DNA from: an uncultured Flavobacteriales bacterium
GTDB lineage: Bacteria; Bacteroidota; Bacteroidia; Flavobacteriales; Crocinitomicaceae
Assembly (NCBI GenBank): GCA_946479285.1
Contig: CAMLFH010000016.1
Coordinates: forward strand, 23,089 to 87,088
Length of the DNA stretch: 64,000 nucleotides
Direction: 5' to 3'
The notes under the pieces were generated by a model. The model had not been told where the DNA came from. It ran no database searches and was given only the letters and a program-made list of their open reading frames with translations. A program made the position numbers and the translations under genes. How positions within the stretch are numbered: the stretch's first letter is position 1; each line of letters opens with the position of its first letter. Positions 1 through 10,451 of this stretch are shown in pieces.

Positions 1-3000
1 GATGCGATCCTGCATGCCAACCACCCGGAATTAGAATCCGCACAACAATTTGAACAATGGATGCAATCCGAAATGGCCGCAAACATGGCCGCCGGAAAGA
101 TTATTGGTGGTGTTTACCAAATCCCGGTCGTTGTCCACGTAATCCATAACGGAGAAGCGGTTGGTACCGGATCAAATGTCAGTTACGCGGCAATCCAGTC
201 GCAAATTGATGTGTTGAATGAGGATTTCAGAAGAATCTTCGGTACGAATGGATACAATACCAATCCGCTTGGTGCGGATACTCAGATTGAATTCTGTTTG
301 GCAAGAAGAAGACCGGATGGTTCTGCTTTTCCCGGAGGAGAGTTTGGAGTAAACAGAATTCCCCGCTCCACAGCAGGTTTTACTGCACCTCCTTTCAGCA
401 CTGCCTATATTGATGCTACTATTAAACCTTATACCTATAATGGCGGTACACCGGCAGTAGTTGGTACTTATGCCAGAGGATGGTCACCGGATAAATACAT
501 GAATATTTGGTTGTGTAACATCAGCGGAGGTATCCTGGGTTATGCTCAGTTTCCTCAGTCTCCAATAGGAGGAATGGGTTGTGGTGCACAAGCTGCTGCA
601 ACAGACGGAGTGGTATTTCTTTACAACTCGATTGGTAAAAGTTCGGTAACAGGTTTTCCTGGTCCGTATAATGAAGGTAGAACTGCAACTCACGAGATTG
701 GTCACTGGTTAGGATTACGCCACATTTGGGGCGATGGAAACTGTACTGCGACAGATTACTGTAACGATACTCCACCCGCAGCGGCCGCAAATTTTGGTTG
801 TCCGACCGGAGCAAACACCTGTACTGCAGCACCCGATCAGGGTCCCGACATGATCGAAAACTACATGGATTACACCGATGACGGATGTATGAATATCTTT
901 ACCAATGACCAGAAACAACGGATGCGTGCGGTTTTGGAAGGATCTCCAATGCGGGTTTCTTTAATTAATTCAGATGCTTGTACACCTCCAAATCCAAGTG
1001 ATGCGTCAGTGACCGATATTTTTGCTCCTTTAGGAGATAATTGCGCCGGAGCGATCACTCCAAGTGTACAGCTGAAAAACAGAGGTTCGAATAACCTGAC
1101 GACAGCAACGATTTCGTATAAAATTGATAACGGAACTCCGGTAACTTTCAGCTGGACAGGTAACTTATCACCGAATGCGACGGCAACAGTTGCACTTCCT
1201 GCATTTACCGCTACTTTAGGAAATCATTCCTTTCTTGCATATTCAACACTTCCAAACGGAATTGCAGATCCATATGCAGTTTACGATACATCAGGAATTG
1301 ATTTCGCAGTTTCTAACGGGATCATGCCGAATTACACGCAGGATTTTGAGGGGCAGTCTTTTCCTCCGGATGTAAGGTGGAGAATTGACAATGTGAACGG
1401 AGATTGTTACAAGTGGTCACCGGCTTCAGGGATGTCTTCTACCGGAACATTTACCAATAATATGGCACAAGTTCCTTGTTATGGGAATGCTTCCACTTCG
1501 AATGAAGATTTTTACTCACCTGTTTTCCTATTGCCTTGTAATGCAATCACTGCAACTTTGAAGTTTGATGTGGCCTATAGAAGGCGAGTATCAGGTTCCA
1601 ATGATCAGTTGATCGTTCAAATTTCTACCGATTGTGGGGCAACCTGGACAAACGTGTATAATAAAACCGGTAACGGAGCACAGCCCTTGTATCAAAATGC
1701 AGCATTATCTGCAAACGAATATTTCCCAACTTTGGCTACGGATTGGAGAACGGAAACTATTAGTTTGATGTCTTATGTTTCGGCAGCTTCAGACAATATC
1801 CGCTTTCGTTTCAGAGGAGTTTCCGCAAATGGAAATCATATCTTCCTTGATAATGTGAAATTCGAAGGAACAACTCCGGGAGAAATCAATGTATCTGTTA
1901 CCGGAAATGATGTTTTGGATGGTGGTTATTACACGTATGCCAATACGCAGTCAGGTGGATCTGCAACCACAACGTTCACTGTAACGAATACCGGAACAAC
2001 GAATTTGACTTTGACAAATCCAATCACCGTTACCGGAACAGGATTTACTTTGGGAACAGGTTTTGGAACAACAACTGTTACACCAGGCTCAACAACAACA
2101 TTTACCGTAGTCTTTTCACCGAATGCCGCAGGGAACTTTACAGGGAATGTTTCATTCGCTACGAATGACTGTGATGAAGGAACATACAATTTTGCGCTGA
2201 ATGGTTTAGGCGTTGTAAGTCCACCGGTTGCAGATTTCTCTGCTTCTCCAACTACTATTTGTGCAGGAGGAACGGTTGCATTTACAAACTTATCGACCCT
2301 TGCAACTTCTTATACCTGGACATTTACGGGTGGAACACCGGGAACTTCTACGGCAACAAATCCAACGGTTACTTATAGTACAGCGGGAACATACGCTGTA
2401 ACGCTCATTGCAACCAATGCAAACGGATCAGATACTGAAACGAAAACCGGATACATTACAGTGGTTGCTTCTACAGGATCAGCTTTGCCACTAAATGAAG
2501 GATTTACAAGTGCGACATTCGTTCCAACAGGATGGTCTCTTGTGAACAACAATGCTTCACCAACATCTTGGGGAAGATCTGCAACAGTTGGTCGTGCACC
2601 AACAGCAGGAAACTCCATGTGGTTCAACAATTTTGCTTACAATGATTCGGATGATGACATTGTAAGAATAAAACCACTTATTTTCACTGGCCTTGCTTCT
2701 GCTCAAATGACTTTCGATGTGGCTTATGCGCCCTATGATGCAGCTAATTTTGATGGTTTGGAAGTGCTCGTTTCTACCAATTGCGGTGGAGCATTTACAC
2801 CTGTTTATTCCAAATCCAGTACAACCTTGGCAACGGCAGCAGCTACAACCGCGGCTTTCGTTCCAACAACTGCTCAATGGAGAACAGAAACGATTGACCT
2901 TACTCCTTATGTCGGACAAGCAAATGTGATCATCGCGATTAGAAATCTATCCGGATATGGAAATAATATTTATGTAGATAATATCAATATTACGGGAGTG

Positions 3001-5979
3001 GCAGCTTCAACTGCTCCAACTCCAAGCTTTACAACTGTCTCAAGTGCGGTTTGTGCCGGACAAAGTATCGCTTATACTAACACATCAACCAATTCTCCGA
3101 CATCCTATTCCTGGTCTTTTCCGGGGGGAACGCCAAATACTTCAACAGCGGCAAATCCAACCGTTACTTACAATACTGCCGGAACATATAATGTAGTATT
3201 GACTGCAACTAACGGTTCAGGATCCAATACTACTACGATGACCAATTACGTAACAGTAAACGCCGTTCCTGCAACACCAACAATTACTGCGGGTGGAACT
3301 ACTACCTTCTGTTCAGGTGGTTCGGTAACATTGACTTCCACAGCCGGGAATTCTTACTTGTGGTCGAACGGAGCAACTACCCAGGCGATTACAGCAACAA
3401 CAGCAGGAACATATACGGTTCAGGTCACGAATGCTGCAGGTTGTCAAAGTACGGTAAGTGCTGCTACAACGGTAACAGTTAATCCAACTCCTGCTGCACC
3501 AACCATTACGGCTGGTGGAACAACAACGATTTGTACTGGTGGATCGGTAACATTAACAGCTACTGCCGGAACTTCTTATTTGTGGTCTACCGGGGCAACA
3601 ACACAATCGATTACAGTAAACGCAGCAGGAACTTATACTTGTAAATTGGTTAATGGTGGCTGTCAAAGTGCAAATAGTAATTCAATAACGGTAACTGTCA
3701 ATACTGCACCAGCAGCACCGGGTATTACAGCAGGTGGAACTACTACTTTCTGTTCAGGTGGTTCGGTAACCTTGACTTCCACAGCGGGAACATCTTACTT
3801 GTGGTCGAACGGAGCAACTACCCAGGCGATTACTGCAACAACAGCCGGAACATATACCGTTCAGGTTACAAATGCTGCGGGTTGTCAAAGTACGGCAAGT
3901 GCTGCTACAACGGTAACAGTTAATCCAACACCGGCAGCTCCTACATTGACGGCTGGTGGTGCAACGACTTTCTGTACAGGAAGTTCGGTAACTCTTACTT
4001 CTACGACAGGGACTTCTTATTTGTGGTCTACCGGGGCAACAACACAAGCTATCACTGCAACTACGGCAGGAACATATACCGTAAAATTAGTGAGTGCGGC
4101 AGGTTGTCAAAGTGCGAATAGTAATGCAGTTACTGTTACGGTTAACCCAACACCGACGGCTCCAACATTAACCGCCGGCGGAACAACAACATTCTGTGCC
4201 GGTGGTTCAGTAACATTGACTTCTACAACAGGAACGAGTTATTTATGGTCAAACGGAGCAACTACGCAGTCAATCACTGCTGCAACTGCAGGAACTTATA
4301 CGGTTCAGGTATCGAATGCTTCCGGATGTCAAAGTGTGAATAGTAACGCTGTCACGGTAACAGTTAATCCAACACCTGCAGCGCCTGGCATTACAGCAGG
4401 TGGAACGACAACTTTCTGTGCCGGAGGTTCGGTAACTCTCACTTCTACGGCAGGAACGTCTTACTTATGGTCGAATGGAGCAACAACGCAAGCTATTACT
4501 GCAACTGCAGCAGGAACTTACACGGTTCAGGTGTCGAATGCTGCGGGTTGTCAAAGTACAGCAAGCGCGGCTACAATCGTTACTGTTAATCCAACACCAA
4601 CTGCTCCAACGATTACTCCGGGTGGGGCAACAACATTCTGTTCAGGAACGCCAACAACTCTGACTTCCACAGCAGGAACAAGTTACTTGTGGTCAAATGG
4701 AGCTACCACACAAGCAATCACTCCTTCCACATCAGGAACGTATACCGTTCAGGTTACAAACGCTTCAGGATGTCAAAGTGCAGCAAGTGCAGGAATAGTG
4801 ATTACGGTTAATCCAACGCCGGCAATCACATTAGGAACTCTGACAAATCCATCTTCGTGTGGATCAACTACTGGTTCGATCGCAGTGAGCGGAACCGGTT
4901 CAGGTTCGATTGCGTGGTCCGGTGCAGCTTCAGGATCTGCTTCTGCAGCGTCTTTACCAACCACCATTCCAAACCTGGGCGCAGGATCCTACACTATCAT
5001 TTTAACAAGTGGTGCGGGTTGTGCTTCAAACACAATAATGGGAAGTTTAACGGATCCCGGAGCACCAACACCTCCTGTAATTACTCCAAGCTCTTCGATT
5101 TTATGCCCCGGAGGAACAGTTACTTTAACTTCCTCTTATGCTTCCGGAAATACGTGGTCAACAACTTCCACGGCGTCAACTATTTCGGTGACTTCGGCAG
5201 GAATTTATACCGTACAGGTTACGAATGCGGGATGTACTTCTACTTCCAATCCTATCACAATTACAGATGCTGCGCCATTTAGTGTGAATGCAGGAAATGA
5301 TCAGGCAGTTTGTGCAGGTGGTTCTGTTACTTTAACAGGTGTTACAACAGGTTCACCAGTATTGGGATGGGGCAGCGGAGTGCAGGACGGAGTTTCTTTC
5401 GTTCCTGCAGTTACTGCAAATTATACTTTAACCGGAACAGATGGAAATGGCTGTCAATTGACAGACCAGGTAACGGTTACGGTTAACCCGAATCCAACAG
5501 TTGGATTAGCCGATCTTGGTCAGGTTTGTACTTATAATCCGGTATTCGTTCTTTCAGGCGGATCACCTTCAGGGGGTATTTATTCCGGAACAGGTGTTAC
5601 TTCCGGAAGTTTTGATCCTTCGGTAAGCGGAGCCGGAAGCTTTCCGATCACTTATTCCTTCACGGATGGAAACGGATGTTCGGGAACTGCTCAATCAACG
5701 ATTATTGTAGATCCTTGTTTGTCTGTCAGCGAGACCGATAAATGGAAACTATCCATCTATCCGAATCCGGCTGTAAGTCAAATAGAGATCGCATCAGATG
5801 TACCTTATTCGAACCTGAAAATGATCGATGCACAAGGAAAATTGATTTTTGATATGCAGATTGATCAATTCGAAGCAGTGAAGACTCTTGATTTGTCTTC
5901 TTATGCAAACGGACATTATACCTTACAAATCCTGGGTGAATTCGGAACGAAATACCACCAGGTTGTGATTAGTAAATAA
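1..5979 (+). CDS. Secreted M43 (cytophagalysin-like) metalloprotease with PKD and Ig-like repeats, T9SS type A tail; 5' end outside window
   Basis: The reading frame is open from base 1, so the ATG at 61 is probably internal and the signal peptide lies upstream. A zinc site [11 protein letters not shown] (HExxHxxGxxH, starting at nt 691) and a downstream NYMDY Met-turn-like segment identify an M43/pappalysin-type metzincin. Then come a CARDB-like stretch (about 1000-1310), jelly-roll-like modules (about 1320-1870 and 2480-3000), a choice-of-anchor-like domain (1880-2210), two PKD domains (about 2220-2465 and 3010-3260), at least seven Ig-like repeats of about 73 aa (3271-4821) and further divergent repeats. 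The last 80 residues begin [10 protein letters not shown] and match a T9SS type A sorting domain. It is probably exported through T9SS and degrades extracellular protein. A terminator follows the stop codon. Confidence 0.9.
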   Translation, partial: DAILHANHPELESAQQFEQWMQSEMAANMAAGKIIGGVYQIPVVVHVIHNGEAVGTGSNVSYAAIQSQIDVLNEDFRRIFGTNGYNTNPLGADTQIEFCLARRRPDGSAFPGGEFGVNRIPRSTAGFTAPPFSTAYIDATIKPYTYNGGTPAVVGTYARGWSPDKYMNIWLCNISGGILGYAQFPQSPIGGMGCGAQAAATDGVVFLYNSIGKSSVTGFPGPYNEGRTATHEIGHWLGLRHIWGDGNCTATDYCNDTPPAAAANFGCPTGANTCTAAPDQGPDMIENYMDYTDDGCMNIFTNDQKQRMRAVLEGSPMRVSLINSDACTPPNPSDASVTDIFAPLGDNCAGAITPSVQLKNRGSNNLTTATISYKIDNGTPVTFSWTGNLSPNATATVALPAFTATLGNHSFLAYSTLPNGIADPYAVYDTSGIDFAVSNGIMPNYTQDFEGQSFPPDVRWRIDNVNGDCYKWSPASGMSSTGTFTNNMAQVPCYGNASTSNEDFYSPVFLLPCNAITATLKFDVAYRRRVSGSNDQLIVQISTDCGATWTNVYNKTGNGAQPLYQNAALSANEYFPTLATDWRTETISLMSYVSAASDNIRFRFRGVSANGNHIFLDNVKFEGTTPGEINVSVTGNDVLDGGYYTYANTQSGGSATTTFTVTNTGTTNLTLTNPITVTGTGFTLGTGFGTTTVTPGSTTTFTVVFSPNAAGNFTGNVSFATNDCDEGTYNFALNGLGVVSPPVADFSASPTTICAGGTVAFTNLSTLATSYTWTFTGGTPGTSTATNPTVTYSTAGTYAVTLIATNANGSDTETKTGYITVVASTGSALPLNEGFTSATFVPTGWSLVNNNASPTSWGRSATVGRAPTAGNSMWFNNFAYNDSDDDIVRIKPLIFTGLASAQMTFDVAYAPYDAANFDGLEVLVSTNCGGAFTPVYSKSSTTLATAAATTAAFVPTTAQWRTETIDLTPYVGQANVIIAIRNLSGYGNNIYVDNINITGVAASTAPTPSFTTVSSAVCAGQSIAYTNTSTNSPTSYSWSFPGGTPNTSTAANPTVTYNTAGTYNVVLTATNGSGSNTTTMTNYVTVNAVPATPTITAGGTTTFCSGGSVTLTSTAGNSYLWSNGATTQAITATTAGTYTVQVTNAAGCQSTVSAATTVTVNPTPAAPTITAGGTTTICTGGSVTLTATAGTSYLWSTGATTQSITVNAAGTYTCKLVNGGCQSANSNSITVTVNTAPAAPGITAGGTTTFCSGGSVTLTSTAGTSYLWSNGATTQAITATTAGTYTVQVTNAAGCQSTASAATTVTVNPTPAAPTLTAGGATTFCTGSSVTLTSTTGTSYLWSTGATTQAITATTAGTYTVKLVSAAGCQSANSNAVTVTVNPTPTAPTLTAGGTTTFCAGGSVTLTSTTGTSYLWSNGATTQSITAATAGTYTVQVSNASGCQSVNSNAVTVTVNPTPAAPGITAGGTTTFCAGGSVTLTSTAGTSYLWSNGATTQAITATAAGTYTVQVSNAAGCQSTASAATIVTVNPTPTAPTITPGGATTFCSGTPTTLTSTAGTSYLWSNGATTQAITPSTSGTYTVQVTNASGCQSAASAGIVITVNPTPAITLGTLTNPSSCGSTTGSIAVSGTGSGSIAWSGAASGSASAASLPTTIPNLGAGSYTIILTSGAGCASNTIMGSLTDPGAPTPPVITPSSSILCPGGTVTLTSSYASGNTWSTTSTASTISVTSAGIYTVQVTNAGCTSTSNPITITDAAPFSVNAGNDQAVCAGGSVTLTGVTTGSPVLGWGSGVQDGVSFVPAVTANYTLTGTDGNGCQLTDQVTVTVNPNPTVGLADLGQVCTYNPVFVLSGGSPSGGIYSGTGVTSGSFDPSVSGAGSFPITYSFTDGNGCSGTAQSTIIVDPCLSVSETDKWKLSIYPNPAVSQIEIASDVPYSNLKMIDAQGKLIFDMQIDQFEAVKTLDLSSYANGHYTLQILGEFGTKYHQVVISK
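3271..4821 (+). repeat. Seven tandem Ig-like protein repeats (about 219 bp each)
   Basis: Each unit reads roughly [19 protein letters not shown], then [18 protein letters not shown] and [10 protein letters not shown]. Units 1 and 3 are nearly identical at DNA level and lie about 438 bp apart, two units, which suggests duplication of unit pairs. The same repeat family recurs at the other end of the window (62638-64000). Confidence 0.88.
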
Positions 5980-6001
5980 TCCCATTTATGATAAATAATG
6001 T

Positions 6002-6033
6002 AGGGGTCGAAAATTTTCGGCCCCTATTTTTTT
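6002..6033 (+). terminator. Rho-independent terminator after the M43 protease gene
   Basis: AGGGGTCGAAA and TTTCGGCCCCT form a near-perfect stem at 6002-6025, followed by a T tract to 6033. It lies 23 bases after the stop codon. Confidence 0.88.
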
Positions 6034-6063
6034 GTTAGGTCTGCAGGCTATTGCGTATTTTTG
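6032..6063 (+). promoter_or_regulatory. Bacteroidota-type promoter for the ACMSD-like gene
   Basis: TTG at 6032-6034, a 21-bp spacer and TATTTTTG at 6056-6063 match the Bacteroidota -33 TTG / -7 TAnnTTTG pattern. The start codon at 6083 would leave a leader of about 13 nt. The -33 box overlaps the end of the preceding T tract. Confidence 0.6.
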
Positions 6064-6082
6064 AATAAAGATTCCATCAAAC

Positions 6083-7123
6083 ATGCAGAAACTAAAGATC
6101 AACGGTCACGGACATATTTTACCCGAACCTTCGGAAATACCGAAATTCATGCGGGAAAAGAAATTGTTTTGGATAGATGATGATAAAAAATTCATGAGAC
6201 AAGATGATTGGGCGCGGCCAATTACGGATCCAAGCTTCTTTTTTGAAGAGAAGATTGAATGGATGGAAAAGCACGCTATTGATCATGGTGTGATGCTGAA
6301 TCTGTCCCAGGTCTACTGCAATGGCTGGGCAAAACAAGATACTTTCGATGCAATTCGCTGGCAGAACGATTTCAATGCAAGTGTCCAGGAACGCCGTCCG
6401 GATAAGTTTACCAGCGGATTTGTGGTCCAGCCGCTTTACATGGAAGATGCGCTGAATGAAATTCGCCGCTGTGTGGAAGATCTGAATATGAATTTGTTGT
6501 GTTTGCCTACACATTTTTTGAATAAAGAAAATGAATGGCTTTCGGTGGTTGATGATTCAACGCTGCCTTTGTTCGATCTTGCAAATGAATACAAACTGGC
6601 CATTGAAATTCATCCGTATGACGGGGAGAAGATGGTTGCGTTGAAAGATATGTACTGGCGTTTTCATTTGGTATGGATGATGGCTCAAACAGCAGATACC
6701 CTGCACATGTATGCACTAAAGGATTTTGTGAATAAATATCCGGAAATCCGCACGTGTTTTGCTCACGGCTGTATGCTTGGTCAGGCAAACTACGGAAGAA
6801 GACTGCAGGGATTTGATGGTCGCCCGGATCTGTTCACAGAAACCCGCGATCCCCGGGCAAGTTTGGGGCACCCAAATTTGTTTTTCGATACGCTGGTTCA
6901 TGATTCGTATACTTTGCAATTGCTGAAAACACGTGTTGGTTCTTCCCAGATCGTTTCCGGGTTGGATGATCCTTATCCTTTGGGAGAAATGGAAGGAGTT
7001 GCAAATTCATATCCGGGACGAGTGATTGATTTTGCTGTAGAAGTAGGAATTTTGGATCAAAAAGAGTCCGATGCAATCTGGCACGATAACGTGCTGCGGT
7101 GGCTTGGTAAGACATCAATTTGA
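6083..7123 (+). CDS. ACMSD-like amidohydrolase (2-amino-3-carboxymuconate-6-semialdehyde decarboxylase family)
   Basis: This 346-aa cytoplasmic protein resembles ACMSD, the zinc-dependent decarboxylase of the kynurenine/3-hydroxyanthranilate branch, along its whole length. Visible metal-site motifs are HGH near the N-terminus (NGHGHILPEP), HP in EIHPYDGEK, AHG in RTCFAHGCML and the Asp of SGLDDPYPLGEME. The LVHDSYTLQLL segment also matches the family. Length agrees with ACMSD (about 335 aa). The frame starts at the first ATG after a good promoter. No other kynurenine-pathway gene is in the window, so the physiological substrate is unproven; another decarboxylase of the family (gamma-resorcylate or uracil-5-carboxylate type) is less likely. 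The next gene starts 6 bases later, so the two may be co-transcribed. Confidence 0.8.
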   Translation: MQKLKINGHGHILPEPSEIPKFMREKKLFWIDDDKKFMRQDDWARPITDPSFFFEEKIEWMEKHAIDHGVMLNLSQVYCNGWAKQDTFDAIRWQNDFNASVQERRPDKFTSGFVVQPLYMEDALNEIRRCVEDLNMNLLCLPTHFLNKENEWLSVVDDSTLPLFDLANEYKLAIEIHPYDGEKMVALKDMYWRFHLVWMMAQTADTLHMYALKDFVNKYPEIRTCFAHGCMLGQANYGRRLQGFDGRPDLFTETRDPRASLGHPNLFFDTLVHDSYTLQLLKTRVGSSQIVSGLDDPYPLGEMEGVANSYPGRVIDFAVEVGILDQKESDAIWHDNVLRWLGKTSI

Positions 7124-7129
7124 CGAATC

Positions 7130-9733
7130 ATGCTTCAAAAAAGTCTGTTTCTTCTTGTTTTATTCCTTCTAACGGGAATGAATGGCTTTTCACAGGGGAG
7201 AAGGGATTCGCTGGATCATTTACCCATCGAATACGGTAGGTTTGTAAAGAATAACAATCAACGCTTTGGCTTTTTCGAACGCTTAAAGAAGAACGGTAAA
7301 GACGAATACTTTGTGGAGGTCTATAAATCTGTTGGTAAAGCCCAAACAGATGTGGTAGATTTTAAAATCAACCGTTTCAAATATCCTTCCATCGATTCTA
7401 TTGAGTTCTTCATCCATGGAGACCGCATTGCAGGTACGCGTATCAGTGAGATCAAACAACGGATCTTTTTACCGGCATCCAATAAGGATTACGACCTGGT
7501 TGCGAAGTTTCGCGGGGGAATCGTTTCAACGCTTCATATTTCAATTTTGCCACCTGTAGATCAAAAGGTCCGAATCGTTCCTTTGTTGAAAACAAAGATT
7601 AATAGAGATAGTCTTGAAAACGAACTGAATCGTCTCTTTGGAGCGGCGAACGTACGCTTTGATGTAACGGTGGAACCGGTTTTTGAAAACGATGCATTGG
7701 ATCATATTGGAATTTTCGAGAATCCGGGAGCTGATCGTTGGAAATATACCGATCAAATGCGACACGTGCGCGATACTTACAAACAGGTTTACAAGGAGAA
7801 AGCAAACAACACCATACTGTTTTTTGTAGTTCCGGGCTTTGTAAACCGGGAGCTGAAAGGCTACATGGTGAAAAATAAAGCCATGGGATTTGTGGTGAAA
7901 GCTGATTCGAAAGAGTTGTCTTATGAGATCGGGACCGAATACCTGGATGGTTTTGCTAATATTGAAGCGGCTGATGAAATAAGAAGAAATCGCGAAAGTT
8001 GGAACTTCGACAATGAAGAATGGTTTCGGATCAATAAAAATCCACGTATTTATTCTATTATCGATGATTATGAAGAAGTAGTCACCAATAATGGATTGAT
8101 TGCCTATTACTTCTTTGAAAAGTCAAAAGACGGAACGATTCTTCTGAAGAATAATAGTTTCCTGGCCTCAGTGATGCGTCCCATGAAGAAAAATACGTAT
8201 TCGTACCACCTTCAGATCGACAATCTACTTTACAAAACGATCTTTCGGATTCGTTCAAAACCGTTTAACACGCTTCACATACTGAGTGTAATCGCATCGG
8301 TGGCCGGACTGATTTATGGTTTTAGGAAATTGCGGGTATTGGTGCGGTCAAAAATGAAGAAACCGCGGTTGGTGTCTGTTATTTCACGTTTCATTCAGTG
8401 GACAGGAATGCTTGTTCTTTCTTATGTCCTCATTAAAGCTGTGGATATGGGGTATTCCTGGTTCGAGGTTACCGATGGAATTATCAAATCCTATTCCGGG
8501 ATGGGTGAGAAAAAAGTGCTTGGTTTGTTGTTTGATAATTCGCATCCGGATAAACTGGAAGAGAAAAACATCGGGTCAGAAGTGATCATCAAGCGAAATA
8601 AAAACTATTTCCTTTATGAGCGAAAGAAAGTCCTGTATTTCAAAATGAATGTTTCTAAAAAGAATGTTCCTTTGAAACTGCGCCTGATTGCAAATTCGGA
8701 TTCCCTGAAAACAACTTTGCTGGATGGACCGATCGAAGCCGAAAGTCATTACATGATTGTCAAAATTTATTCAGCGAAAGGAAAATGGCTGCGAGACCAG
8801 GTCTACAATCATTTGGGGGTTGATCTTACTGCCAAGTTGAAACTGCAGGATCCGCCAAAACGGGTGTTGATCTTTGTGGGTGGATACCGGCCAACTTCTC
8901 TCGGAAGTTCGTTCGAAGAAAATTTTGAGGATATCCGAAGCAACGGGCTGGAATTTCCCAATTCACTCAACCGTTTGTTTACCGAGGATCGCTACAATTA
9001 CTGGCATCCGTGGCAGCAAATTGATGATACTTTCAAATTGAGAATTAATCCTTCGGAGTATTATTATGCAGACGGACATCATTCCGTTTCGACTTCCAAT
9101 CACAGGAGTTTGCTGAATTTTAGCGCCAATTCAGGGATTTATCCAAAAAGATGCAGAAACCCTAAAATGCATATCTGCTACAGAACAAGTACCGTGGGTT
9201 CTAAGTTTTTCGGTTCTAAACGCGCACGGACTTATACTTTACTCGCAACAAAACCCAATAAAAAAGGATTTGCAATACGGGCCAATAGCGGGAGAATTGC
9301 GGGACGGAATTTGTATCAAATGCTCAACGAATTACCCAATTCTTCCAAAAATGACACCCTGTATTTAGTGGTTCACAGTATGGGCTTTGCATATGCCCAG
9401 GGAATGATTGAACAATTGCGAGGCAAAATAAACTTTGGAGGATACTACATTTTAGCTCCTGAAAATGCAGCTGCCGGAACCGTTAACAGGAAAGAATGGC
9501 GGCAAGTTTGGCAATATGGAAGTAATTTGAATACCGTGAACCAGGATGCTCCGTGTTTACAGGATGGCGTGGCACCTCAGGCCTCAGTTACCGGACTAAC
9601 AGAAGCACAGAGAATCTATTTTCCTTACAGTCTCTATAAACACAAAGGCTACTTTGATTCCCATTTCATAGGTTACTATGATTGGGTATTGCGGATTCAG
9701 AAGGGGAAGAAGGGATATATTCAGCAAAGGTAA
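7130..9733 (+). CDS. Membrane-anchored protein with C-terminal alpha/beta-hydrolase-like (lipase-like) domain
   Basis: I do not recognise a named family for this 867-aa protein. It opens with a signal peptide (MLQKSLFLLVLFLLTG). A long N-terminal region of unknown fold (about 25-375) precedes two hydrophobic segments near 385-400 and 420-445, which would place the halves on different sides of a membrane. From residue 578 there is an alpha/beta-hydrolase-like domain: beta strand RVLIFVGGY, a WHPW segment, YYADGHH, and a nucleophile elbow VVHSMGFAYAQG (candidate Ser750). A candidate acid lies at VNQDAP and a candidate His at DSHFIGYYDW. The first Gly of GxSxG is replaced by Val. The 290-aa domain resembles the tip of the RHS protein ending at 26809. 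It follows the ACMSD-like gene by 6 bases. Activity and substrate are inferred only. Confidence 0.7.
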   Translation: MLQKSLFLLVLFLLTGMNGFSQGRRDSLDHLPIEYGRFVKNNNQRFGFFERLKKNGKDEYFVEVYKSVGKAQTDVVDFKINRFKYPSIDSIEFFIHGDRIAGTRISEIKQRIFLPASNKDYDLVAKFRGGIVSTLHISILPPVDQKVRIVPLLKTKINRDSLENELNRLFGAANVRFDVTVEPVFENDALDHIGIFENPGADRWKYTDQMRHVRDTYKQVYKEKANNTILFFVVPGFVNRELKGYMVKNKAMGFVVKADSKELSYEIGTEYLDGFANIEAADEIRRNRESWNFDNEEWFRINKNPRIYSIIDDYEEVVTNNGLIAYYFFEKSKDGTILLKNNSFLASVMRPMKKNTYSYHLQIDNLLYKTIFRIRSKPFNTLHILSVIASVAGLIYGFRKLRVLVRSKMKKPRLVSVISRFIQWTGMLVLSYVLIKAVDMGYSWFEVTDGIIKSYSGMGEKKVLGLLFDNSHPDKLEEKNIGSEVIIKRNKNYFLYERKKVLYFKMNVSKKNVPLKLRLIANSDSLKTTLLDGPIEAESHYMIVKIYSAKGKWLRDQVYNHLGVDLTAKLKLQDPPKRVLIFVGGYRPTSLGSSFEENFEDIRSNGLEFPNSLNRLFTEDRYNYWHPWQQIDDTFKLRINPSEYYYADGHHSVSTSNHRSLLNFSANSGIYPKRCRNPKMHICYRTSTVGSKFFGSKRARTYTLLATKPNKKGFAIRANSGRIAGRNLYQMLNELPNSSKNDTLYLVVHSMGFAYAQGMIEQLRGKINFGGYYILAPENAAAGTVNRKEWRQVWQYGSNLNTVNQDAPCLQDGVAPQASVTGLTEAQRIYFPYSLYKHKGYFDSHFIGYYDWVLRIQKGKKGYIQQR

Positions 9734-10030
9734 AGTGAAGATTCACTAGTAGTTGCAGTACGTTCCAGCTGAAAGAAGTTAGCAAAATGATTATTGGCCA
9801 ATTTTGATGTACTAGAATAATCACAAAATTTTTGTTTCTATCTATGAGAAAAATAGTTGTCATTTTTTGTAGTGTTTGATTGTGATTCATACTTATATAA
9901 ACTATTTTTTTAGCTAGTTTCATATGTTTTTTTTGCTAAAGCTTATTTAAAATGTGAGAACTGTTAATTACATTTGCCCCGAATTTAATACCTAGCAAGA
10001 TTCATACATCTAAATCAAGAATACATTAAT
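9734..10030. other. AT-rich intergenic region upstream of the RHS locus
   Basis: This gap of about 300 bases contains no convincing gene. The only reading frame is a short minus-strand one that runs into the 3' end of the preceding gene. A TAnnTTTG match (TACATTTG, 9969-9976) lies 55 bases before the next start codon, without a well-spaced TTG. I see no clear terminator; AGTGAA-GA-TTCACT at 9734-9747 forms a small hairpin with no T tract. Confidence 0.4.
9969..9976 (+). promoter_or_regulatory. Candidate -7 box for the RHS-locus operon
   Basis: TACATTTG fits TAnnTTTG. The nearest TTG (9933-9935) is 33 bases away, longer than usual, so the -33 element is doubtful. Confidence 0.35.
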
Positions 10031-10432
10031 ATGAAAAATCTCCTAACAGGATTGATGCTTTTGGTGTCAATCATCACTTTTTCTCAATCAGGTGACATAG
10101 ACTTTTCTATGTCTTTTGTACAAAATCCATCTTTTATTGTCGGTTTGGACGAAGCTTCCAGTGAAGGGAATATCTTCCAGGTAAGAGTATCTGTTTCTTC
10201 TCCTGAGTCCTTGGGAGAGCTAAAAGTTCTGATTTATGAATTCCCTTCCAATACACTTTTGGGGATAACCAGGTTGAGCCATGAAGAAATTATGAGCGGC
10301 ATCTATATGGACGGCGAGCATCTGGTGTTTAATTTTCCTTATCTGGAACCGCATTTAAGTTACAAAGTGATCCTGGAAGCACAGAATACAAAAATGGGTT
10401 ATCTGCCACTGGTTGAGAAAACCTTCCAATAA
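10031..10432 (+). CDS. Small secreted protein of unknown function, first gene of the RHS locus
   Basis: This 133-aa product starts with a signal peptide (MKNLLTGLMLLVSIITFSQS, cut probably after FSQS). The mature part looks like a single beta-sandwich: strands such as IFQVRVSVSS, LGELKVLIYEF and SYKVILEAQN suggest an Ig/CARDB-like fold, but I recognise no family. It is followed closely, on the same strand, by the DNRLRE gene and the two giant SpvB/RHS genes, so it probably belongs to the same transcript. No cysteine, lipobox or sorting domain is visible. A role as a small surface or periplasmic accessory of the RHS complex is guesswork. Confidence 0.62.
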   Translation: MKNLLTGLMLLVSIITFSQSGDIDFSMSFVQNPSFIVGLDEASSEGNIFQVRVSVSSPESLGELKVLIYEFPSNTLLGITRLSHEEIMSGIYMDGEHLVFNFPYLEPHLSYKVILEAQNTKMGYLPLVEKTFQ

Positions 10433-10451
10433 ACTTAAACCAACTAAATCA

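Noticed and set aside
3271..4821. Direct repeats that could look like a CRISPR array
   Set aside because: Unit length is about 219 bp, the repeats stay in frame within a coding region and no cas gene is present; they encode Ig-like domains.
9666..9923. Minus-strand 85-aa frame in the 9734-10030 gap
   Set aside because: It overlaps the 3' end of the hydrolase-like gene, has AT-driven composition and no recognisable protein features.
10413..10451. Upstream extension of the DNRLRE gene
   Set aside because: It overlaps the end of the preceding gene and would place a charged stretch before the signal peptide; the ATG at 10452 or 10461 fits better.
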